Assembly: GCF_001280305.1 (NCBI RefSeq)
Contig: NZ_CP012623.1
Span: forward strand, 2,046,001-2,110,000
Direction: 5' to 3'
Source: Hymenobacter sp. DG25A
GTDB lineage: Bacteria > Bacteroidota > Bacteroidia > Cytophagales > Hymenobacteraceae
DNA: 64,000 nucleotides
Position 1 is the first letter of the stretch. Each line of letters opens with the position of its first letter. A program made the position numbers and the translations under genes. This document shows, one piece after another, positions 49,981-56,285 of this stretch. Below the pieces are notes generated by a model, which was given only the letters and a program-made list of their open reading frames with translations, did no database searches and was not told where the DNA came from.

Positions 49981-50541
49981 ATGTTTACGGAATTTATTGA
50001 GGAACATCCGACAGGCACCATAACCCGTGCCCAGACCACCTATTTGGAACTGCAAACGGAAAAAGGCTCCTTCAGAATAGAATTTAAGGAGAAGACTGAA
50101 GCTAAGTTAAAGCCGGGCCGGGGCGGGGCATTAGCCTACTTTACGCACCATCCCCTGTTGTTAATTCACAACGAGGATACCGCGACGGTATACATCCATT
50201 CCAAGCCAATTGATCCCCAAGCCTTACGCGAGGAAATCCATCAGTCCATTTCGGCACTTTACCAAGGCTGGCGGGATTGGCGTAGCCATTTCTTTGGGTG
50301 GCATTATGAAGGCGCGGAGAGTCTGCTAGTGCAAAACCTAGCGCAAGGCAGCGGCATGATACTAGATAGGGCGCCAGCCTCCGTGGCAAAGTTACTGTTG
50401 GCAGCTTGTGAAAAATACGGTGCAGCCACGAGCGTATTTGGTTCAGCAGAGCCTGATCCTACCACTCCCGTTGTCTTTAGCTTGTTCTTCATCGGATCGT
50501 ACTACGTCATAGCTAAAGGCTTTCGTGCTTCTGCTTTGTAG
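49981..50541 (+). CDS. Hypothetical protein
   Basis: I do not recognise this 186-residue protein. It starts at the ATG at 49981 (MFTEFIEEHPTGTITRAQTT); a TTG at 49945 would extend it by 12 residues. The N-terminal 75 residues look like a small beta-barrel or OB-like domain (TYLELQTEKGSFRIEF, GGALAYFTHHPLLLIH, ATVYIHSKPI). The rest is mixed helical with Trp-rich WRDWRSHFFGW and ends with a hydrophobic strand (VVFSLFFIGSYYVIAKGF). No signal peptide is visible. It is divergent from the preceding gene and has no operon partner. Confidence 0.6.
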   Translation: MFTEFIEEHPTGTITRAQTTYLELQTEKGSFRIEFKEKTEAKLKPGRGGALAYFTHHPLLLIHNEDTATVYIHSKPIDPQALREEIHQSISALYQGWRDWRSHFFGWHYEGAESLLVQNLAQGSGMILDRAPASVAKLLLAACEKYGAATSVFGSAEPDPTTPVVFSLFFIGSYYVIAKGFRASAL

Positions 50542-50580
50542 TGAAAGTTGGGGCAGCTTCTCATTGGAATATGTCTGCCC

Positions 50581-50874
50581 TTAGAACGGCGGGCCGCCGG
50601 GTGTGCCTAGATTGAGCGTTACCTGAACAGTGCCGAAGTCGGGTTCTGTTGACAGGGCCGTGCGCTGCAGCTTGGGCGTGACGAACTCCGCTAGCTTCAC
50701 ATACGCATCAATAAAGTCTTTGCCCTCCAAGGTGGCCAGCTTGGCCCGGAGCAGCGCCGCATCAGTGCCAGCCAGCGCGGCGGCAATGACTTCGCGGGCG
50801 TGGGCCGTGGCCTTGTTGGGCGTGCCCTTCGGGCGGCCGGTGGGGTTGCCGCTGTTTCCTTTCTCAAAGGCCAT
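50581..50874 (-). CDS. Small DUF5681-like protein, phage-associated type
   Basis: This 97-residue protein begins with a lysine/glycine-rich N-terminus, FEKGNSGNPTGRPKGTPNK. That wording is common at the start of DUF5681-type proteins and of small phage proteins found near terminase or replication genes. The remainder is helical (AHAREVIAAALAGTDAALLRAKLATLEGKDFIDAYVKL split by a short turn) and ends in a Gly/Pro-rich tail. The basic start may bind nucleic acid. It supports the phage or element origin of this region. Confidence 0.7.
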   Translation of the reverse strand: MAFEKGNSGNPTGRPKGTPNKATAHAREVIAAALAGTDAALLRAKLATLEGKDFIDAYVKLAEFVTPKLQRTALSTEPDFGTVQVTLNLGTPGGPPF

Positions 50875-51055
50875 TGTAGACAGTTGTTGTTTGCAGGGAA
50901 GTTACGAAGGGAAACAGGCCCTTTTAGGCTAGTTGCGCTCCGGACTTTTAGGGTTGAGTTATGCGTATATGACGTTGTGGCTAAACCCAGCGGTGTAGCC
51001 AAGGCCGTGTTGAAGGATATATGCCCCCTATCCCCTTTGCCTCTATTTAGCACGC

Positions 51056-51122
51056 GGGAGAAAAGAGGGAGTACAACGGTAGGCTGCCGACCGGGTGGTG
51101 AGAAATACCCTACCCCTCCTTC
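51056..51122 (+). repeat. Flanking direct repeat, left copy
   Basis: About 65 bases (with acaacggtaggc, ggtgagaaatac and ctacccctcc) recur with roughly 80 percent identity, by eye, at 51845-51911. The two copies bracket the small secreted-protein gene. Each contains ggtagg and cctacc facing each other. The rest of 50875-51313 shows no gene. Confidence 0.7.
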
Positions 51123-51313
51123 TTCCTAGCAAGACTCTTAGCCAGTGGAATAGAATACAAATTGGGGTTATGCGTGGCTAGTGGCATTTTATAAGTCCAT
51201 TTCACTGAGGGACAACGAAACTATTTATGTCTCGTACCCGCCAACTCTTCCTAATCATGGCACGCTATTGGGTCTAGGGAGGGCACATTCATTCCTTCTA
51301 AAACATTCATTTT

Positions 51314-51748
51314 ATGAATAACATCCTTCAGAAAATCTCCGGTCTAGCTCTCTTCGCTGGCTTGGCTCTTGGTTCTACTTCGGTACAAGCCCAAAAGACC
51401 ATAGAAACAGCGGTACAACAAGGCAATGGGGCCTATGTAAAGAAGACGGATCGGACGACGTGTATACGCAATAGCTTGCTGGGAATTCCCAAGGTGGGAT
51501 ATTGTCTGACCATGTCGCAGGTGAAATTTATTGTAACACCTTCCGGTAATGCCACATCCGTCTGGGCAGGTACTGTTCCGGTGGCGGCCCGTCCGGCCCA
51601 ACGTCTGATTTACAAATCCACGTGGAAGGAAACGTCTGATGATGGTATCACCCGCATCTTTGACACCATTGCGGTTACAGAGCCCGATGGTTCCGTGAAG
51701 CTTACTTTGACCGATAAGAAAAACGGCAAGAGCAAGAGCGCCAAATAA
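51314..51748 (+). CDS. Small secreted hypothetical protein
   Basis: This 144-residue protein has a clear signal peptide (ISGLALFAGLALGSTSVQAQ, cleavage after QAQ at about residue 27). The mature part has two cysteines (TTCIRNSLLGIPKVGYCLTM) that could form a disulfide, a beta-rich middle and a lysine-rich end (KKNGKSKSAK). No family is recognised. It is monocistronic with a strong terminator, and lies between two imperfect direct repeats, which suggests it moved or duplicated as a cassette. Location is periplasmic or extracellular. Confidence 0.7.
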   Translation: MNNILQKISGLALFAGLALGSTSVQAQKTIETAVQQGNGAYVKKTDRTTCIRNSLLGIPKVGYCLTMSQVKFIVTPSGNATSVWAGTVPVAARPAQRLIYKSTWKETSDDGITRIFDTIAVTEPDGSVKLTLTDKKNGKSKSAK

Positions 51749-51772
51749 ATTGCACGTAATGTATAATAATAC

Positions 51773-51803
51773 AAAAAGCCCCAACTAACCTTGGGGCTTT
51801 TTG
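51773..51803 (+). terminator. Terminator of the small secreted-protein gene
   Basis: The inverted repeat aaaaagccccaa / ttggggcttttt with a 6-base loop lies 25 bases past the stop. Confidence 0.85.
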
Positions 51804-51844
51804 TATTTCCCGCTATCTACCTAATCAGGATAAGTCTCCTTTAC

Positions 51845-51911
51845 AAAGAGAGGGAGAACAACGGTAGGCGGCCGGGCGGGCAGTGAGAAATAGCCTACCC
51901 CTCCCTACTTA
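51845..51911 (+). repeat. Flanking direct repeat, right copy
   Basis: This is the partner of the repeat at 51056-51122 (shares acaacggtaggc, agtgagaaata and cctacccctcc). It lies after the terminator of the secreted-protein gene. Confidence 0.7.
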
Positions 51912-52102
51912 CCGGAATGCGCCTTTGCAAGATGATTACAAGGGTGGCAAAGGGTATCATATCTGAGCCCAGCGGTAGCCTCAGAAAGTGGGTGGTGCAT
52001 TGTCCAACAACCAAATCTTATAGCAACTCACCTAGTCGGACTCCCCTGAATATTTAGTAGATTATATATAATAAACAAATGTCGCCCCGGGAGAGGACAG
52101 AG

Positions 52103-52121
52103 ACTGCCGTGGGGCGGCAGT
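52103..52121 (+). other. Small perfect hairpin upstream of a lipoprotein gene
   Basis: Seven-base arms ACTGCCG and CGGCAGT enclose a 5-base loop (tgggg), without a T-run. It lies 110 bases before the ATG at 52231, so it could be in the leader. Nothing else recognisable was seen in 51912-52230. Confidence 0.4.
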
Positions 52122-52230
52122 GCGCCAGCGCAACAGGCAGGCTTACGGGCAGACCGGAAATGTAGTGGTGCGATTTATCGACACAGCTGAAAAGCTAGGT
52201 GCCTATTCACATCCTTTATTCATTTCCATT

Positions 52231-52659
52231 ATGAAACACCTTCATGCCCTTACCCTTTTGCTGCTCTTTGGGGCCGCAGCTTTCCTCCATGCCTGTTCGA
52301 AGGACGGCCTAGAGGATGTTCATCCAACTACCGTGAACGCCAAAATGATTAAAAAGACGGACGGTACTTGGACACGCCAACGGGAGTGGCATCCTGATGA
52401 TATACTTAAGTCACAAATCATCAACGTGGGCAACTTAACTGCTAAAGAGCAAAAGTCCTGTCTAGAGGCATTTGAGGGTAAATGCTTTCATGGAAAACTA
52501 AATCCAGTAGGGTTTTATGAGATTCAGAATCCATCAGATACATATGGTTATTGCATTAACAATCAGAATTTTTGTACACTAAATGAGTGCACATCGAGAC
52601 TCAATATCCTCTTCGGATTTTCGCTACCACCCTCAGGAAACAAATGTTATGCATTTTAA
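52231..52659 (+). CDS. Small cysteine-rich lipoprotein, hypothetical
   Basis: The ATG at 52231 gives a 142-residue protein with a lipoprotein signal peptide: MKHLHALTLLLLFGAAAFLHAC, the lipidated Cys being residue 22, followed by SKDG. The mature part has six further cysteines (SCLEAFEGKC, GYCINNQNFC, LNECTSR, NKCYAF), probably forming disulfides. No family is recognised. A longer open frame begins at 52120, but the extra 37 residues would hide the signal peptide, so the later start is preferred. The gene shares the phrase MIKKTDGT with the neighbouring secreted protein (YVKKTDRT), perhaps by chance. Confidence 0.68.
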   Translation: MKHLHALTLLLLFGAAAFLHACSKDGLEDVHPTTVNAKMIKKTDGTWTRQREWHPDDILKSQIINVGNLTAKEQKSCLEAFEGKCFHGKLNPVGFYEIQNPSDTYGYCINNQNFCTLNECTSRLNILFGFSLPPSGNKCYAF

Positions 52660-52668
52660 GCAGTAGCA

Positions 52669-53688
52669 TCAGGGAGAAAGGGGCTGATCATCCCCTTTCT
52701 CCCTATTTTCTAATTCACGGGTAAAAACTACCTCATAAGGGTGAGCCTCGGTGCGCTGCTGTCCTTGCTGGAGCAGCTGCATAGCCCGGGCCCGGTTGCG
52801 TTTATAGGTAGCGCGTGGTTGCGTCTTTCGCATAGCCTCCCAGAAAGCCACATCATTAGCAGCGTGTAGCAAGGCTGAATCCGAAAGGGGGAGGCCGGTA
52901 TAATCCATGGGCGTGCGGCGATGGGTTAAATTCCATTGAAGTCGGAGCTGTGCCAGGAAGGCGGCCCGCACCGGCGGCCGGGGCAAGTCTGCCAGGGTGA
53001 GCGTAGCCAGGCCGGTAGCGGTGAGCAGCGGGCGGGCTTGCGTGTACACCAGCTCATAGCGGAGCAGGTGGCCCGGTGGGTGGGGTTCTCCCTTCAGGCG
53101 GGCATAGGCTCCCTTGTCATAGAACTTCAAACGGTAGGCACTGTGAAACGCACAGTACTCCAGCGGGCGGGCGGCCCCGGCCGGCGGATTGAGGGCCGTG
53201 AACAGGCTCTTTTTGTGGCTGATCAGGCTTTCCAGAAACGGGCGCGGCGGCGTGGGCACGGACAGGTTCAGGCCCACCTCCAGCCGGCGCACGGTGAGCC
53301 ATTCCGCCGGCATAGCCAGTACCTCGGATAGCTCCGCACAGGCCGCCTCAATTTCCGAGGCGGTGAACCGGCCGGCGTTGTGGCCGTGGGCAAAGGTGTG
53401 CAGCGAACCGCGTACCCGACCCCACCGGGTAGCGGGGACATAATCCAGCCGCAGGCCCCGGTAAGAGGCCCGCAACCGGCCCCGGCTGTCGGGTTCGCCC
53501 GATACCTGGGCAAAGGCCGGCGAACGGGCTAGCCGCTGTTCTGCCCCGGCATCGAAGGCCGGCAAAAGAAAATGCAGGTGTTGGTTGTCGTACACGCGGA
53601 AGTAGCCCGAAACGGTTATCTTTACTCTTAGTAGTATCCGCCACTTCCTAGCCCGAAACGGCCCACTACGGAGCGGGCACCTTTGCAA
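52669..53688 (-). CDS. Phage/plasmid-type replication initiation protein (Rep)
   Basis: This protein of about 339 residues resembles initiators of filamentous phages and small plasmids. Supporting phrases are RRLEVGLNLSVPTPPRPFL, YCAFHSAYRLKFYDKGAY (a YDK tyrosine-lysine motif near residue 195) and LLRYELVYTQARPLL, in the order seen in the phage replication (CRI/phage X) families. Such proteins nick or melt an origin to start rolling-circle or related replication. The true start is unclear: a TTG at 53688 lies inside an 11-base palindrome, and good downstream alternatives are GTG codons. The family call is by pattern only. It supports a replicating, excisable stage of the element. Confidence 0.6.
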   Translation of the reverse strand: MQRCPLRSGPFRARKWRILLRVKITVSGYFRVYDNQHLHFLLPAFDAGAEQRLARSPAFAQVSGEPDSRGRLRASYRGLRLDYVPATRWGRVRGSLHTFAHGHNAGRFTASEIEAACAELSEVLAMPAEWLTVRRLEVGLNLSVPTPPRPFLESLISHKKSLFTALNPPAGAARPLEYCAFHSAYRLKFYDKGAYARLKGEPHPPGHLLRYELVYTQARPLLTATGLATLTLADLPRPPVRAAFLAQLRLQWNLTHRRTPMDYTGLPLSDSALLHAANDVAFWEAMRKTQPRATYKRNRARAMQLLQQGQQRTEAHPYEVVFTRELENREKGDDQPLSP

Positions 53689-53702
53689 AAGGGTGCCCGC
53701 TC
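53671..53702. repeat. Perfect 11-base inverted repeat at the 5' end of the Rep gene
   Basis: The arms gagcgggcacc (53671-53681) and ggtgcccgctc (53692-53702) enclose a 10-base loop whose ttt and aaa can also pair. It is too GC-rich and lacks a T-run for a terminator on the minus strand, so it may be an operator or replication-origin hairpin. Confidence 0.6.
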
Positions 53703-53769
53703 CCTCGTTTTAGAGGCAGTAGAACGCGACCCGGAAGAGGAAAGAAGGGCCCCGGAGGCCCGGCAGCGG

Positions 53770-54441
53770 TTAGGCCGGTGCGGCGCTGGAAAGCTGCTCC
53801 AGCCAGGCGGGCACGAATGGCAGGGCAGCCCGTACGGCGGCCGTGGCCGTGCGCTCATTGGCTGCCCGATAGCGGGGCTGGTAATTCTGCGGCAATACCA
53901 GGAGCAGCAGATAGCCTTGCTGGTAATGCGTGGCCTTGCGTACCAGCGCCACAGCCGCCGGGGCAGTCACATTGCGGGCCCGGTAGTTTGGCTTGTAATC
54001 CAGCACAAACGCCGCATCAAAGTAGCGGCCGGCTACGGCGGGTAAAGGCACGTCCCGGAGGCCGGACAGAAACTCCTTCACCCCTTCAATAGTGGGACTC
54101 TGCAGCATGCCCTCGCATTGGTTGGGCCTAGTGTAGCGCACCTGCGGTGGGCACAGATAGAGTAGCGGGTGGGCAGTAATGCCGGCGGCGGTGGGCACGC
54201 ACTCGGCTATCAGCTGATACTCCCAATCCATGCCGTTCAGGTTGGCAATGTAGCTGGAGGTTTCCAGCCGATAAAGCAGGGCGGCCTGAAACGGGCCGGA
54301 GGGCACCGGGGCCGGGAACGGGTTACGTCGGCGCGGCGGCCGGGGTGTTGCACCATCGTTGGTGCGGCGGGTAGGTTGTGCTGGCTCGGTAGCCGGGCGC
54401 AACTCTCCAGCGGCGCGGCGGCGGTGGTAGTATCCTTCCAT
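53770..54441 (-). CDS. Hypothetical element protein
   Basis: I do not recognise this 223-residue protein. The N-terminal 50 residues are basic and Pro/Arg-rich (PPRRRNPFPAPVPSGPF). The rest is a globular alpha/beta domain (LLYRLETSSYIANLNGMDW, PLLYLCPPQVRYTRPNQCEGM, LDYKPNYRARNVTAPAAVAL) ending in Ala-rich helices. It lies between the HTH gene (5 bases away) and the Rep gene on the same strand, so the three are probably one element operon. A role in replication or mobilisation is inferred only from that context. Confidence 0.62.
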   Translation of the reverse strand: MEGYYHRRRAAGELRPATEPAQPTRRTNDGATPRPPRRRNPFPAPVPSGPFQAALLYRLETSSYIANLNGMDWEYQLIAECVPTAAGITAHPLLYLCPPQVRYTRPNQCEGMLQSPTIEGVKEFLSGLRDVPLPAVAGRYFDAAFVLDYKPNYRARNVTAPAAVALVRKATHYQQGYLLLLVLPQNYQPRYRAANERTATAAVRAALPFVPAWLEQLSSAAPA

Positions 54442-54445
54442 TGCC

Positions 54446-54736
54446 CTAGCCCTTTAACCGCGTGTACTTGGTATGCGAGCGGCCCGCCTCCAGAACTTTG
54501 CCTCTCTCAAACAGAACACGCCGCCCCAAACGAATAAACGGGACGATTCCGGACTTACGCCACTGTGTAAGAGTTGTCTTAGATACTCCGAACTCCTGGC
54601 AAGCTTCTGCCATAGTTAGCAGTTCAGATGCAGTGGCATCTGTAGCAGCCGGAGCCGTTGGCAGTAGCTCTATGAGTAGGTTGCGGAGTAGCTCCCGGAT
54701 GGAATCCCGGTCACTCAGAATCATTGGGTTTTGCAT
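54446..54736 (-). CDS. Excisionase-like helix-turn-helix DNA-binding protein
   Basis: This 96-residue protein has a helical N-terminus (RDSIRELLRNLLIELLP) and a MerR/excisionase-type HTH: LLTMAEACQEFGVSKTTLTQWRKSGIVPFIRLGRRVLFERGKV (residues ~38-80, in two parts). This arrangement is typical of HTH_17 proteins of Bacteroidota integrative elements, which help excision or regulate element genes. It starts the probable operon with the downstream hypothetical and Rep genes, the next gene beginning five bases after its stop. Confidence 0.85.
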   Translation of the reverse strand: MQNPMILSDRDSIRELLRNLLIELLPTAPAATDATASELLTMAEACQEFGVSKTTLTQWRKSGIVPFIRLGRRVLFERGKVLEAGRSHTKYTRLKG

Positions 54737-54806
54737 AACAGTCTTTGGGTTTAGTTGACTGTTGCAAATCTTAGGGCTAATTGAAGTTACTCAGAGTTAC
54801 AGTAAC

Positions 54807-55820
54807 TCACTTAGAGCTTATATGGCGTGGTTTGACTGGGTTTATGTTGGCAAAATGACGTTTATCTTCCTTTAACCTATCATAAACACGTTTGCGTGTA
54901 AGCTTATCAAAAGTTGTTTCTTTAAAATACTGTCTGAGCATTTCCCAATCCTCGGTCTTTGAATCCTTCCTTCTAGCTCCTGATATATCAAATAGGCAAC
55001 AAATTGCCTTACATATCCTCTCCATACTCACATTTCCATGTTCGCCAGCTAAGGGAATATTGATATAACCTTTTTCACTCAATGAGATAAGAAGATCAAA
55101 TAAGTCTACCCCTCCTGCCAACCACTTAACGGGCGGCAGGCTAGGTGGTGCGCCATTGTATTTAAGGGAGTTGAATATAATTGAGTAAGTGCTTGTTTCT
55201 GACAGATGGCGAGAATCATTTTCTTCATGATTCCATTTTAGCCAAGACTTGAGTCTGCTGCCACCCTTGAATATATAAAACCTATGCATGTCTTCCCTTA
55301 AATGAAAAAAGTGTTCATCTATTAAAACACTTATCATCTCACGTAAAAAATATCTATCACATTTCTTTAAAATATCCATCATAAAATAGGGGCTCAGTGA
55401 ATAACATCCTATTTTATCAAAACCAGAGGTTTGATGCGTTTTTTCAATCAAAGCCCTGACAGCTAATTTGTTAGATGTGTGCTCGATTCCAAATAAATGA
55501 GAGTTTTCATCTAGCATTTTCCCTTCTTCAATGTAATGATGAAGCCAAGCCTCCCACTTAGTTGTATGAGTTCGCACACTATGCACATCAAAGTCATGAT
55601 CCATTCTGTACATCATATCTTCCAAATAAGATATTTGATTTTCTACAGAAAGACCAAGTATATTACTCTGATATTCCCGAATACATAATTTACATTGTTG
55701 TCCAACACGTTCATATATATCCATGAGTTGATCTACATGGAATACAAAATCTATTCTCTCACTAAAACTAGATATTCCTACCAAGGAAACTAATTTATCA
55801 AATTGAGGTATTTCCATCAT
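54807..55820 (-). CDS. Possible RteC-like protein of an integrative element
   Basis: This 337-residue protein comes from a very AT-rich gene with Lys/Ile-rich, atypical codon use compared with the flanking DNA. The layout recalls RteC, a regulator of excision in Bacteroides conjugative elements. A helical N-terminus carries YQSNILGLSVENQISYL and WLHHYIEEGKML, and a C-terminal region holds WLAGGVDLFDLLISLSEKG followed by a helical segment (ICKAICCLFDISGARR) and DKLTRKRVYDRLKED. Similarity is by pattern only and I am not certain. It starts three bases after the integrase remnant and was probably co-transcribed with it. Foreign origin is clear from composition. Confidence 0.5.
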   Translation of the reverse strand: MMEIPQFDKLVSLVGISSFSERIDFVFHVDQLMDIYERVGQQCKLCIREYQSNILGLSVENQISYLEDMMYRMDHDFDVHSVRTHTTKWEAWLHHYIEEGKMLDENSHLFGIEHTSNKLAVRALIEKTHQTSGFDKIGCYSLSPYFMMDILKKCDRYFLREMISVLIDEHFFHLREDMHRFYIFKGGSRLKSWLKWNHEENDSRHLSETSTYSIIFNSLKYNGAPPSLPPVKWLAGGVDLFDLLISLSEKGYINIPLAGEHGNVSMERICKAICCLFDISGARRKDSKTEDWEMLRQYFKETTFDKLTRKRVYDRLKEDKRHFANINPVKPRHISSK

Positions 55821-55823
55821 TTA

Positions 55824-56253
55824 TTAAATTACTCGCATTAATGATGCGGCCTGACGTTCTACATATTGTTCAAACTCCCCTTGCACTACAGCATCCGTTA
55901 TTTTGAGGTAGCGGTGTAGGGTCTTATAGTCTTTGTGGCCGGTAATCCGCATCACTACCTCCGGCCGCATGCCTCCCTCCAGCGCCAACGTGACGAAGGT
56001 GCGCCGGGCGGTGTGGGTGCAAACCAATTCGTGTTTAGGCTGAGTAGTAGCTACCCGCTCGCTGCCCCGGTGCTGGGAGGTAGTGGTAGGCGTATCGAGG
56101 CCGGCTAGTTGGGCCAATACTTTGAGGTAGGCGTTGGTCTTTTGGTTGCTGATGACAGGCAGGGCCCGCCCATCGGCCCGGCCCGCGTAGCGCGTGAGTA
56201 TGGATTGCGCCAACGGGGAGAGCGGCACCCGTAAGAGATCAACGCTTCCCCTT
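55824..56253 (-). pseudogene. Truncated tyrosine recombinase (integrase), C-terminal catalytic part only
   Basis: The frame reads back as far as 56253, where an in-frame stop lies. A GTG at 56228 would allow a 134-residue product. Recognisable parts are RVPLSPLAQSIL and the C-terminal catalytic block: HTARRTF with the His-x-x-Arg pair, ITGHKDYKTLHRY with the conserved His, and the nucleophile Tyr. The N-terminal arm-binding and core domains and the first catalytic Arg are missing, so it cannot catalyse recombination alone. The break is next to the promoter of the following plus-strand gene, marking a deletion junction. Confidence 0.82.
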
Positions 56254-56272
56254 TACACTTCAAAGTATCCGG

Positions 56273-56280
56273 TATATTTG
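56273..56280 (+). promoter_or_regulatory. -7 promoter element for the hybrid sensor gene
   Basis: TATATTTG fits TAnnTTTG exactly, with a TTTA about 19 bases upstream as a weak -33. It is only 5 bases before the GTG at 56286, so either the leader is nearly absent or translation starts later. Confidence 0.55.
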
Positions 56281-56285
56281 GTAAC

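Larger units (their letters stand above)
49116..56253. mobile_element. Decayed integrative element next to tRNA-Arg
   Basis: The ~7.1 kb between the tRNA-Arg 3' end and the truncated integrase holds mostly unrecognised genes, a phage-type replication initiator, an excisionase-like HTH protein, a possible RteC-like protein and a recombinase remnant. Base composition varies sharply, with the 54807-55820 gene very AT-rich. No matching direct repeat of the tRNA end was found at the right boundary, where the integrase is also broken, so the right end has probably been deleted. Boundaries are inferred. Confidence 0.65.

Noticed and set aside
49116..56285. Direct repeat of the tRNA-Arg 3' end (att sites) at the right border of the element
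   Set aside because: I compared the tRNA end and adjacent sequence with 56230-56290 and saw no convincing match. The right end seems to be deleted.
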